From Prostheceraeus crozeri (taxonomy: Eukaryota; Platyhelminthes; Polycladida; Euryleptidae), in assembly GCA_907163375.1 (NCBI GenBank), contig CAJQUW010011247.1:1-64000 (forward strand): a stretch of 64,000 nucleotides of DNA, given 5' to 3'. Shown piece by piece: positions 32,134-42,300 of the stretch (the stretch's first letter is position 1; every line of letters starts with the position of its first letter). The position numbers and the translations under genes are program-made. The notes under the pieces were generated by a model. The model was not told the origin of the DNA, did not search any database, and was given only the letters and a program-made list of their open reading frames with translations.

Positions 32134-32756
32134 AGTAGTAAGCAAAACTCCACTTCTGGACCGCGCAAGATGGCGGCCATCGCTGCGTCCCCCCCCCCTC
32201 TGGCACGGCAGAGTGTCGTGGTCGGCCGCCGTGGTGCTTCGTGTCTGAGTCCCCCCCCCTCTGGAACGACAGAGGTTGTGGTCTGTCGTGGTGTGCCGGC
32301 CGGGTGGGTCCACGTTCACAACATGTTCGCTGACGTCCCCCCCCCCTCTGCAACGACAGAGTGTGAGACTCGGGTGAGTTGGTCCGACCGCCTGGTTGAC
32401 GTGGGCGACCGTCTAGGTTGACGTGGACGACCGCCAGGATTAGTCTTGAGGCTATAGTGTGTGATGTTTTTGGTGTGTAGCGTCCAAACGAAGCATCGGA
32501 TGAGAAAACGGAGGTCAGATTCGGATTCAGCGTGAAATTCTGCATCGGTAGGGTGAGTTTCAAGGCAATCGGTGAGAAAAAATTTTCAACATTTTTCGAA
32601 AAACGACAGAGTTAGAATTTGGGACGTTTTGGTGTGTAGCGCCCAAACGAAGCATCAGATGAGAAAACGGAGGCCAGATTCGGAATCTACGTGAAATTTT
32701 GGGTTAGGAAGGATGTTTCCAGCGAAATCGCAGAGAAAAAATTTTCGGCTGACGTC
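32134..32756. repeat. Left terminal inverted repeat of Polinton B
   Basis: It is the inverse of 55497..56180 for most of its length. Relative to the right copy it carries an internal duplication of about 160 bp (the GATGAGAAAACGGAGG segment occurs near 32497 and again near 32656). It contains poly-C runs at about 32190, 32250 and 32337. Confidence 0.9.
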
Positions 32757-34510
32757 CCCCCCCCCTGGACAGCTTGCTTCCAGTGGACGGATTTTGTCGT
32801 GCGATAGCTCGTTTGAAAGCTAAGAGTGAGACAAACTCAGTGAAAGAATCGGCTTGTTCGTATCTGTCTTCGTTCAAAAGTTAGAGCGGTTACAAGATTT
32901 TAGGTCGGAGCTCGCTCACCTGAAAAATCCTAAGTGTCAGAGTGACTTTGTATGGGTAAAATTTTGAAAATTTTCCAAAGTGTGGAATTTCGACCTGGGA
33001 CCGTCACCAAAACATTTTTCATCAAATTTCACTGACCCCCCCCCGACAACAATCTTCTAACTTTGGTTCTAGTGGACGGATTTTGTCTTACAGCTACTCG
33101 TTTGAAAGAGGAGAAAAAACTGCTCGACAACATTTTTTGTTGCGAGTCAATCGGACCAGCCGTTCACAAGTTAGAGCGGTTACAAGATTTTAGGTCGGAG
33201 CTCGCTCACCTGAAAAAATCCTAAGTGTCAGAGTGACTTTGTATGGGTAAAATTTTGAAAATTTTCCAAAGTGTGGAATTTCGACCTGGGACCGTCACCA
33301 AAACATTTTTCATCAAATTTCACTGACCCCCCCCCCCCCGACAACAATCTTCTAACTTTGGTTCTAGTGGACGGATTTTGTCTTACAGCTACTCGTTTGA
33401 AAGAGGAGAAAAAACTGCTCGACAACATTTTTTGTTGCGAGTCAATCGGACCAGCCGTTCACAAGTTAGAGCGGTTACAAGATTTTAGGTCGGAGCTCGC
33501 TCACCTGAAAAATCCTAAGTGTCAGAGTGACTTTGTATGGGTAAAATTTTGAAAATTTTCCAAAGTGTGGAATTTCGACCTGGGACCGCCACCAAAACAT
33601 TTTTCATCAAATTTCACTGACCCCCCCCCCGACAACAATCTTCTAACTTTGGTTCTAGTGGACGGATTTTGTCTTACAGCTACTCGTTTGAAAGAGGAGA
33701 AAAAACTGCTCGACAACATTTTTTGTTGCGAGTCAATCGGACCAGCCGTTCACAAGTTAGAGCGGTTACAAGATTTTAGGTCGGAGCTCGCTCACCTGAA
33801 AAAATCCTAAGTGTCAGAGTGGCTTTGTATGGGTAAAATTTTGAAAATTTTCCAAAGTGTGGAATTTCGACCTGGGTCCGCCACCAAAACATTTTTCATC
33901 AAATTTCACTGACCTCCCCCCCCCTGGACAGCTAGCTTCTATCTTGGCTTCTAGTGGACGGATTTTGTCGTGCAATAGCTCGTTTGAAAGCTAAGAGTGA
34001 GACAAATTCAGTGAAAGAATCGGCTTGTTCCTATCTGTCTTCGTTCACAAGTTAGAGCGGTTACAAGATTTTAGGTCGGAGCTCGCTCACCTGAAAAAAT
34101 CCTAAGTGTCAGAGTGGCTTTGTATGGGTAAAATTTTGAAAATTTTCCAAAGTGTGGAATTTCGACCTGGGACCGCCACCAAAACATTTTTCATCAAATT
34201 TCACTGACCTCCCCCCCCTGGACAGCTAGCTTCTATCTTGGCTTGTAGTGGACGGATTTTGTCGTGCAATAGCTCGTTTGAAAGCTAAGAGTGAGACAAA
34301 TTCAGTGAAAGAATCGGCTTGTTCCTATCTGTCTTCGTTCAAAAGTTAGAGCGGTTACAAGATTTTAGGTCGGAGCTCGCTCACCTGAAAAAATCCTAAG
34401 TGTCAGAGTGACTTTGTATGGGTAAAATTTTGAAAATTTTCCAAAGTGTGGAATTTCGACCTGGGACCGTCACCAAAACATTTTTCATCAAATTTCTCTG
34501 AACGAGGGGG
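32757..34510. repeat. Subterminal satellite with poly-C tracts
   Basis: About six units of 290-297 bp, each with an 8-11-nt C run, in the two alternating subtypes seen in Polinton A. The last unit ends in an inverted G run at about 34506. One frame stays open through adjacent units (33271..33552 and 33565..33810), but this reflects the repeat rather than a gene. Confidence 0.9.
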
Positions 34511-34803
34511 GGGGAGGTCAGTGAAATTTGATGAAAAATGTTTTGGTTAAGGTCCCAGGTTGAAATTCGGAAGTTTTAAATTTTTCAAAATTTTCACCAC
34601 ACTGGAGCTCTCACACTTAGGAATTTTTTCACTTGTGGCATGTTACATCGACATGTGCTGGCGGACCAACTTCCCGTGGTCATATGAGAATGGTTCAGGT
34701 GTCATATTGTAAAGAATGATGAGACGAATCGTTTGCAACAAACCGCATGTCGCTACGATGAATACTTTCGGAGATAGAGCCATTTTAAGTTTTCTTCCGA
34801 GCA

Positions 34804-34810
34804 TATATAA
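34804..34810 (+). promoter_or_regulatory. TATA box of the 396-aa gene
   Basis: TATATAA is followed by a short leader exon ending GACGAG and a GTAAGC donor at 34853. The acceptor TTATCTTACAG ends at 35382, so the 5' UTR intron is 530 nt and the ATG lies 17 nt into exon 2. The same layout occurs in Polinton A. Confidence 0.75.
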
Positions 34811-35127
34811 ACCCCCGACAACGCAAGTCTGATCACTTCATCGAAAGACGAGGTAAGCGACGGTCGTCGCTCTGAGCTCCCGATATCGGGTGCAAAGGAC
34901 TCTATCTTTTGAAGTAGGCAAGCTATCTTGCTACTTCAAAGTTTGTATGATAGAGTTTGATAGTGTCTTTACTACTGATAAAATTTTTTAAAAGTAGTAT
35001 GAGTAGTAAAATGCGGAATTTTTTAAAAATTCTTAATTTTCACTTTTTTCAAAGTTTTAACATATAGACTAAGGTTTTCAAGTATCCTGAGTTCAAATAT
35101 GCTATCAGATTTGAAATTTAACTAAGT

Positions 35128-35330
35128 CTAAGGCAGCTTTGAGGGGTTAGATCCCAGCTACTGATCACTACCTTTGACTCGGCGTTCCTGTTACCACTTC
35201 GGGGCAGTGACAATGATGTCTTCAGCTGTAAAGAGCGGGTATCGGGGAAGATCTCTCACTTCCCTAGTGATCGGTACAAGGCCTTCGGGCTGTCGACGGG
35301 ATCGAGTGCCACTCACTACACTCTTTAGGA
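35128..35330 (+). repeat. Intronic structured element (single copy in B)
   Basis: It matches the two copies at 8330..8541 and 8645..8857. It lies inside the 5' UTR intron. Stem GGGAAG/CTTCCC and the GGCC-TTCG-GGCT hairpin are preserved. Confidence 0.6.
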
Positions 35331-35399
35331 ATATGACTGTACTACATGATTCCAAACTTATACAAATTTCATTATCTTACAGCTAACGATAAATCTAAC

Positions 35400-36590
35400 A
35401 TGGCTAACGACAAAAATCGCAAATATCACATCAAAATGTGCTCTTGTGGGCGAGTTAATCGCAGTGCGGACGCCAAAGCTCATGTGAAGAAGGCGGGCAC
35501 CGGCCACATGATTGTCTTGAATAGGGTTGCTTGCGTAAAGTGTAGAGTGCTGAAGGGTGATGAGGATGAGGTGCGTTTTTACAGAGTGCATGCTGACTGT
35601 AGTGGTGGTTTAGTGACTGATTTGAGATTTACGCAGTTGATTGTGGAAGAGAGGGAGCGAATGTTGGCGAATGTTGCGAATGTTGTTGAGAATGTTGTTG
35701 AGAATGCTGTTGAGAATGTTGTTGAGAATGATGAGTTGGCGAGAGCGGTTGCGTCGTTGGAGGGTGAGATTGAGCAGCGGAAGAGAGTGCTTGAGAGTGA
35801 TGATGAGGATGATGTGGATTTAGATAGGGAGCGTGTGAGGAAGCGTGTGAGGAAGTTGAGCTCTTCGTCATCGGAGGTGTCCAACATCGTCATCACCGAC
35901 CCCCCGAAGAGCTCATCTTCCCCAAAAGTGAAGAGTGGTGGGATTCGTATGCAGTCGGCGAGGTGGTTGAAGGATGAAGAGAAGAGACATGTTTCGCAGC
36001 AGATGGCGCATGAGTTGTTAGTGAATAAGTTTGAGAGTTTGAAGAAAGTGAAGGATGAAGTTGTGAAGGAGTTGGATGAGTTGAAAAAGAAGGATTTGAA
36101 GTCGAAGGAGGTGGCGGATGAAAACATTAGAATGAGGCGTTGTGTGACTGATTTGAAGAATAAGACGCGAGAGTTGGAAGAGAAGAATGATGCGTGTGAG
36201 AAGAGGGCGAGTGCTGCGGAGAGAAGAATGAGAGATGCAGAGGCGAAGTTTGAGGAGATGATGAAGGAGATGAGTGTGTTGAGAGCGAGGAATGTTGAGT
36301 TGGAGAGGACTGTGGCTCGGCGGGGTGATGAGAGGCAGGCGTGTGAGAAGTTGGAGCGCATGAGGGATGAGTGGGAACGTGTGAATGAGGATCGTTTGTT
36401 TGAATTTCACATCCCTATTCGGGACAATCATTTGGCCGGCGAAGTACTCGTAAACCAGAATTTAGACGAATCCATCCTATGCTACAACGGTCATCCGAGC
36501 AAGAAGTGTCTCCATGCAAGCTTACGAATGCGCGGCCATCTACACAAATTTTCGATTCGGAAACGCGCGAGACTACCTAAGGATGACTAA
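35400..36590 (+). CDS. Zinc-binding coiled-coil arm protein (396 aa)
   Basis: The ATG at 35400 follows the splice acceptor at 35382. Domains: an N-terminal CSCG...H...AGTGH plus CVKC cluster (residues 14-50), VEN repeats, an ESDDEDDVDLDRERVRK acidic-basic patch, a Ser-rich tract with NIVI resembling a SUMO-interaction motif, and a long coiled coil (about 210-340). A conserved C-terminal block includes FHIPIRDNHLAGEVLVN and HPSKKCLHA. A 61-nt intron (36595..36655) lies just after the stop codon. The middle differs from the Polinton A homologue far more than the flanking arm DNA does. Function is not recognised; a DNA-binding or replication-arm role is speculation. Confidence 0.75.
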   Translation: MANDKNRKYHIKMCSCGRVNRSADAKAHVKKAGTGHMIVLNRVACVKCRVLKGDEDEVRFYRVHADCSGGLVTDLRFTQLIVEERERMLANVANVVENVVENAVENVVENDELARAVASLEGEIEQRKRVLESDDEDDVDLDRERVRKRVRKLSSSSSEVSNIVITDPPKSSSSPKVKSGGIRMQSARWLKDEEKRHVSQQMAHELLVNKFESLKKVKDEVVKELDELKKKDLKSKEVADENIRMRRCVTDLKNKTRELEEKNDACEKRASAAERRMRDAEAKFEEMMKEMSVLRARNVELERTVARRGDERQACEKLERMRDEWERVNEDRLFEFHIPIRDNHLAGEVLVNQNLDESILCYNGHPSKKCLHASLRMRGHLHKFSIRKRARLPKDD

Positions 36591-36688
36591 CTTGGTAAGT
36601 GAAAAAGTAAATAAGATAGTATATCCTATTCTAATACATATCATTTTCATTGCAGATCTTTGCCCGCCTTCACCACCCCATCAATTTA

Positions 36689-36828
36689 CTCCCGAGAACG
36701 AACCATCGGCTCTCTTAAGGGCCACCTAGGGGCAAGACATGATAGAACCTCCACGCGGTTTGCCCTGGGCAGTCTTCGGACTGGCGAATACTATCATTAA
36801 GTTGAATCTGCTATCAGTCAACTTGAAC
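36689..36828 (+). repeat. 140-bp structured repeat, copy 1 of B
   Basis: It starts CTCCCGAG and ends CAACTTGAAC. It separates the 396-aa transcription unit from the promoter of the 88-aa gene. Predicted pairings are ATGATAG/CTATCAT, TTTGCC/GGCGAA, AGTC-TTCG-GACT and AAGTTGA/TCAACTT. Confidence 0.8.
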
Positions 36829-36848
36829 GTTGCGTCGCGTTAGAGGGG

Positions 36849-36856
36849 TATATAAA
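36849..36856 (+). promoter_or_regulatory. TATA box (TATATAAA)
   Basis: It lies 31 bp upstream of the ATG at 36888 and is conserved with 6725..6732. Confidence 0.75.
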
Positions 36857-36887
36857 CCACTGCCTCTCATTTCATTTCATTTCAATC

Positions 36888-37154
36888 ATGCAGACGCCGA
36901 ACAGTCAAGTCAGCTCTCCTCGCGGACCGCAGATAAGGCCGCGAAATTTATTTGAGGAGTTCGTCAGGCTAGAGGAGCAAGACAGAGTCCACAACAATCT
37001 TGCTCGGATTGGCAATCCGATGACAGCAACTGCTGTCAATCCAACGGAATGGCGCTACATTCCACTCTATACTCACATGCCAGTTAGTGTGGAAGTCGAC
37101 AGTGCTACCAAAGAGAGAGTCTTTGACTCTCTCAGCAGAATTGGTAGGCTGTAG
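36888..37154 (+). CDS. Conserved Polinton arm protein (88 aa)
   Basis: It is nearly identical to 6427..6693 of Polinton A. It begins MQTPNSQVSSPRGPQ, then a probable helix (LFEEFVRLEEQDRVHNNLARIG), a short Trp/Tyr-containing middle and an ERVFDSLSRIGRL tail. It has its own TATA box and is bracketed by 140-bp repeats, so it behaves as a self-contained cassette. No homologous family is recognised. Confidence 0.65.
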   Translation: MQTPNSQVSSPRGPQIRPRNLFEEFVRLEEQDRVHNNLARIGNPMTATAVNPTEWRYIPLYTHMPVSVEVDSATKERVFDSLSRIGRL

Positions 37155-37162
37155 GATGACGA

Positions 37163-37302
37163 CTCCCGAGAACGAACCATCGGCTCTCTTAAGGGCCACC
37201 ATGGGGCAAGACATGATAGAACCTCCTCGCGGTTTGCCCTGGGCAGTCTTCGGACTGGCGAATACTATCATTAAGTTGAATCTGCTATCAGTCAACTTGA
37301 AC
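37163..37302 (+). repeat. 140-bp structured repeat, copy 2 of B
   Basis: It starts 8 bp after the stop of the 88-aa gene and precedes the cassette of the 84-aa gene. Confidence 0.8.
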
Positions 37303-37370
37303 ATTATGCAGTCGATTGCTATCCCTGAAGCATTCTGATTCGCTGTTGAGCAATTCATTGTTGAAAACCC

Positions 37371-37378
37371 TATATAAG
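37371..37378 (+). promoter_or_regulatory. TATA box (TATATAAG)
   Basis: It lies 40 bp upstream of the ATG at 37419. The stretch before it (about 37309..37330) repeats GCAGTCGATTGCTATCCCTG, which also occurs in the direct repeats at 38170..38560. Confidence 0.7.
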
Positions 37379-37418
37379 CTAGAAGATTGTAGCGCTTCTC
37401 ATTCAATTTTAAGTCACG

Positions 37419-37673
37419 ATGGAAGCGACATCTACCGACAACATTCCCGTCTTCACCGATGAAGACAACGGCATTCCCGACTTCATCATCCTCGACGAGT
37501 GGGATGAGGAGGATGAGAAGAAGGGGAAGATCAAGAGGATCGTTTGGACGGATGAGGTGTGGACTCCGAATACCACTCGCATCCGAAAGGTGCCAGATGC
37601 ACCACCACGGCTTAGGCGGTATAGGGTATACGACAACCTAAGCGTCATACCCATTGACTATTCAAGCCAATAG
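37419..37673 (+). CDS. Unknown acidic protein, cassette present only in B (84 aa)
   Basis: The ATG follows a TATA box at a normal distance. The protein is acidic in its first half (DEDNGIPDFIILDEWDEEDEKK) and basic in its second (TRIRKV...PRLRRYRVY). It is not recognised. In Polinton A the 88-aa gene's 140-bp repeat is joined directly to the conserved segment, and this gene plus one repeat copy are absent. Gain or loss by recombination between repeats is therefore likely. Confidence 0.6.
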   Translation: MEATSTDNIPVFTDEDNGIPDFIILDEWDEEDEKKGKIKRIVWTDEVWTPNTTRIRKVPDAPPRLRRYRVYDNLSVIPIDYSSQ

Positions 37674-37684
37674 TCATCTTGTTA

Positions 37685-37824
37685 CTCCCGAGAACGAACC
37701 ATCGGCTCTCTTAAGGGCCACCATGGGGCAAGACATGATAGAACCTCCTCGCGGTTTGCCCTGGGCAGTCTTCGGACTGGCGAATACTATCATTAAGTTG
37801 AATCTGCTATCAGTCAACTTGAAC
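37685..37824 (+). repeat. 140-bp structured repeat, copy 3 of B
   Basis: It starts 11 bp after the stop codon of the 84-aa gene. With the other copies it gives the pattern repeat, gene, repeat, gene, repeat. Confidence 0.8.
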
Positions 37825-38169
37825 GTTGCAAATGAAGTTCGGTGTAATACTTCCTTTCGACGGGCGTTCCTGTAAAGGGCGGCGGTGAAACCCGTAGCTA
37901 TGTATACCGCAAGGGACATTCGGCAATGGTCAATCTTGTTAAACCTCTCTGCGTCATGTTTGCAAGTGATTGCCTCTGTCTCAACGTAGTATGCATTCGC
38001 GCCAGGGCGACATTTAGCCAACTGTCGAAGGTTGCCTAAAACTTTCCATTGCATACGTTATGAGAACCATGAGTTCTACCTGTCTCTATCAATGAGACGA
38101 ATTGATGAATGGAATGAAATGGGAGGACACTCACGCGCCACACGCAACATAACACACTTCTCTCTTCCG
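37825..38169. other. Conserved arm segment without a clear gene
   Basis: It is the inverted equivalent of 5936..6278 in Polinton A and nearly identical to it. A minus-strand ATG frame exists (37674..38054) but is not convincing as a gene. Confidence 0.4.
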
Positions 38170-38560
38170 TAGTCTAACAAGCTCTTTACACATGGATCGC
38201 AGTCGATTGCTATCCCTGTATCAGAAGTGTAAGCTATCTTAATTTATTTGACACTATTTTATCTACCATCATCGTCCATATGAAATGTTTTTAGATTTAC
38301 AAGTTAGACTAAGCGTGCTACTATTTCCAAATGAAAAAGTATACATGGTTAAATCATCCACTTAAGCCCATCCATAGTCTAACAAGCTCTTTACACATGG
38401 ATCGCAGTCGATTGCTATCCCTGTATCAGAAGTGTAAGCTATCTTAATTTATTTGACACTATTTTATCTACCATCATCGTCCATATGAAATGTTTTTAGA
38501 TTTACAAGTTAGACTAAGCGTGCTACTATTTCCAAATGAAAAAGTATACATGGTTAAATT
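38170..38560. repeat. Direct repeat, two copies, period about 205 bp
   Basis: The same pair as at 5593..5935 of Polinton A, inverted. Beyond it the two elements share nothing recognisable. Confidence 0.85.
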
Positions 38561-38624
38561 ATTCACTAAAACCCCATTCAAGTAAGTCAGTATGAAAGCA
38601 AAGATAATACGAAATAAACATTTA

Positions 38625-39062
38625 TTATGGCATGTATTTCAAAAGGTCTTCATCGTCAATATCGTCCCAGAGTCTGGCTTCACATAGATTACAAAAACAG
38701 TTGAGCTGCTTTAAACGTTCTTCTGCAGCGTCCCTCACTTTCTCAATGTACGCCCACTCCGCCACGGTTCGCGGTTGGGAGTTAGGGGTGTACCACTCCC
38801 ATATTTGATGCAAGTGCGACTTGCTGGTCATCTCCATCACCCCTTCGGCATCATATTGTAAATATTTCCACCGTATGCCTGTTAGGTCGGGCAACTCCTC
38901 TTCATCCTCCTCCGATAATGATAACTTTCGTATATTGTCGAGATTGTATGTCTTCTCCACCTTCGCCTTTCTTGGTGCATTTGGTGTAACGAGCACCTTT
39001 GCTGATGTATATGGAGAGGAGAACTCCAATGCGGTATTTGGTGTTGTTGGAGGACTTGTCAT
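38625..39062 (-). CDS. Unknown acidic protein (145 aa)
   Basis: It is transcribed away from PolB. The N-terminus is Pro/Thr/Ser-rich and disordered, with an acidic LSEEDEEELPDL patch near residue 50. The C-terminal half has Trp-rich helices and a small Cys cluster (CFCNLC), ending DDEDLLKYMP. A weak TATA-like TATACTTAAG and a CCAAT box lie about 60-75 bp upstream, in the region shared with the PolB promoter. It is not recognised; the position suggests an early or regulatory gene. Confidence 0.55.
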   Translation of the reverse strand: MTSPPTTPNTALEFSSPYTSAKVLVTPNAPRKAKVEKTYNLDNIRKLSLSEEDEEELPDLTGIRWKYLQYDAEGVMEMTSKSHLHQIWEWYTPNSQPRTVAEWAYIEKVRDAAEERLKQLNCFCNLCEARLWDDIDDEDLLKYMP

Positions 39063-39175
39063 GTTGTCTTTGAAATGCTGACTTTGAATAATGATAACTT
39101 TAACATTTTTCTAATTCTTAAGTATACACAAGCAGCCAATCAGAATGAACATCCAATGAATGAAGAGGATGAAAG

Positions 39176-39183
39176 TATATAAG
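39176..39183 (+). promoter_or_regulatory. TATA box of PolB (TATATAAG)
   Basis: It lies about 135 bp upstream of the PolB start codon, consistent with a 5' exon of roughly 110 nt ending in ATG and a GTAAGT donor. Confidence 0.7.
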
Positions 39184-39318
39184 CAAAGTGACATTCAGGT
39201 CATTTCATTTAATCTGTGAATCATACAAGTGACGAACGCACGATCTCTCTCTTTGACTATTATTTGAGTGAAGTCTCTATCTTGTAGAAGTATCAACCTT
39301 AAACTTGATTTCGTTGAA

Positions 39319-42300
39319 ATGGTAAGTTGAAAATTTCCTCTCATCTCCCTCAAACGTGTGACTAATAGCATCTTCCTCAATTTCAGGCAACAACTTCATC
39401 ACCAACGCCCTCTCTTCTCGAGGAAAGTTTAGAGTTATTGAGTCAAGGTAGGTTGTAACACTACACTGAGGCTTGAACAGAGATGAAAGAATGATTTCTC
39501 TTTCAGGTGATGTGAGTTCCAGCTCAGGACTCTCGCGGCAAGGCAACGAGTGGGAATGTGCCGACTGCGGACATATGTTTACAAGGAAGCACAGTCTCCT
39601 TCGACACATCAAACAACGTGTGTGTCAACGCAAAGCGGTGTCAATCTCCGGAGGTGAAGTTGATTCTGACGATGACATCTCCTTTCCTTGCGATTTGTGC
39701 CCTCTTTCTTTTGATAGTCACTTTCAGCGATCTTCGCACAGACTTCAACACACGCATGCAAATGATCACTACACCAACGGTACCTCTACCATCTCCCTCA
39801 TTAATGTTTCACATAATAATTTAGTACGCGACTACTGCATGGAGTCCAATACTCAAATTGTAGATTTTCCTGAGTGGCTCCTTCAAAATTCTAACATTAT
39901 CGAAGCGCTCTTCAATAATTTAGACAATTTTAGAATGAAGGCGCTCATCTACCTTAAACTAAAATATATTAAAATAGATTTTCAAACGGGTCAAGTGACG
40001 GAGAGAATACAGTTTCATATTCCTTCCTCTTCCGCAACCGAAGTTGTAGACTGCGAGTCTTGGCTAAATTTTCACATTCAATGTTTAAAATCAAATGTAG
40101 ATAAATTCAATCAACGCGACAGCGCTCTCATTTTTGATGGTGTGGACTCAGCCATATTCAAAATTTCCCTATTAGAAAGTCATGCAGCTCGAGGCACATT
40201 TAAACTTCCAAAAACGTTGTATAATAAGAAAGCTGTCATCAATGTTGATTGTAAATCACAGTGTTTCAAATATGCAGTCCTATCCATCCTTCACTATAAT
40301 GATATCAACGCGCATCGAGATCGCACCTATAGCTATAGACAGTGGGAGGATGAACTAGACTTTGAAGGTTGTGATAGTAACAACATGAAAATCAAAGATG
40401 TAGAAACGTTCGAAAAACATAATAAGATTAAAATTGTCGTTCACGTGTGGGAGAAGGGGTTGAAGGGTGCCCGCTATAATTCACGTTCAACTTGTTATGA
40501 ACGTGTAGTCAACCTCTTATTAGTAAAACAAGATGATAGCGAGGAATGGCACTACTGTGGTATTCCCAAAATCTCTCGCTTGTACACTCACTTGGGGCAC
40601 TCTAAAAGAGGTGAACATTTTGTATGCGACCGCTGCATCCGCTCATTTTGGAGTAAAGATAAATTTGAAACTCACTATGAATGGTGCAAGCGAGGTAAAT
40701 TACAAATGGAACGCATGCCCAAAGATAAAATATTTTCACATAGGGATAATGGTGACGAATTAAGTCCCCTGCGTGTCATTTACGCAGACATAGAATGCTA
40801 CATTGATGATATCATCCACAAGCCAGCAGCCATATCCTGCTATGAAGTATGGCATGACCACTTTAGGAATAGACAAAACAAAATGCATACTTGGCAAGGT
40901 GAAGATTGCATTTCAAAATTTCTAGAATTTCTCGATAAAGCTGCAAAATTTCAACAATCATATGATTCCCAATTGCAGCGTAAGTCACTACATATGTCAG
41001 ATGAAGACAAACAAAAATTTGAAAGTTGCACATCCTGTCCTAAATGTCATAAAACGTTTGATGACGATAAAATTAAGAAAGTGCGTGATCATGATCACAT
41101 CACTGGTAAATTTAGAAACGCACTCTGCTCCAAATGTAACTTTTCACTTAGGTTGAGACGTCGTGTACTACCCGTCATTTTTCATAACTTTAAGGGCTAT
41201 GACAGTCATATGCTCATAAAAGGAGGGTTGAGCCAGATGAAATCGTGGCAGTTTAATGTAATAGCACAAACGAGAGAAAAATTCATGGCAATGACAGCAA
41301 AAGTACCAGTAGATAAAACTAAAGAAAATAAGACAGTCTTCTTCGAAATAAAATTTTTAGATTCATTTCAATTCATGTCAGCGTCACTAGCTTCTCTCGT
41401 TCGTAATCTCAAGTTTCTTCCCCATAGTCAAACTTTGAAGAAACACTATCCAAACTTAACGGATGAAATAATCACTCGCAAAGGAGTCTTTCCTTATGCG
41501 TATTTTAGCTCAATGTCTAAACTAAATGAAACAACCCTTCCTTCCATTGACAAATTCAAAAACGATTTGACGGGTGAAGATTGTCCAGTAGAGGACTATG
41601 AACATGCTCAAGAGGCATGGTTAAAATTTAATTGTAAAACGTTTGGCGATTATATGATCGCTTACTTAGAATTAGATGTCATTTTGCTGGCTGATGTCTT
41701 TCAGGAGTTTCGACGAGTGGCATTAGAAGAAGACAAATTAGATCCTATCCACTTTGTCAGTCTACCAGCCATGTCCTTTAAATCAGCCTTTAAAATGACT
41801 GGTGAGACCATTCATCTCTTACAAGACCCGGAGATGTATAATATATTTGAGCGCGGAATACGCGGTGGTCTCACATTTGTAAATAAACATCATATAAAAT
41901 CTGAAACAGTAGGTGATGATCATATCCACCTAAAGTACTATGACCAAAATAATTTATATGGCAGTTCACTGTCTAAACCACTACCTCATTCCGAGTTTAG
42001 TTGGTTAAATCAAAATGAGCTTGAGTATTACTCCAACCCTTCAAACATACTGAATATTCCAGATGAAGGTGATTGGGGATATTATTTTGAAGTGGATTTG
42101 ATTTATCCAAATAGTATTAAAAATAAAACTGCTGATTTCCCACTCGCACCTGAATCTGGCGAAGTGACTGAAGATATGTTTTCACCATTCATGTCACAAT
42201 TTCATAATAACTTAACAGAGTGTGGACAGCCAAGGTACAAACCATGCCGCAAACTTTTACTCACCCAATATGATAAGAAAAATTATCTCGTACACTTCTG

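Noticed and set aside
33271..33810. Repeated ORFs of 81-93 codons (MWNFDLGPS...) in the satellite arrays of both elements
   Set aside because: They follow the satellite period of about 294 bp and shift with unit subtype and poly-C length; no promoter or conserved start independent of the repeat.
35579..36361. Long minus-strand frame opposite the 396-aa gene (and 7150..7668 opposite the 411-aa gene)
   Set aside because: Antisense shadows of strongly coding sequence; no promoter, and composition reflects the complement of Lys/Glu-rich codons.
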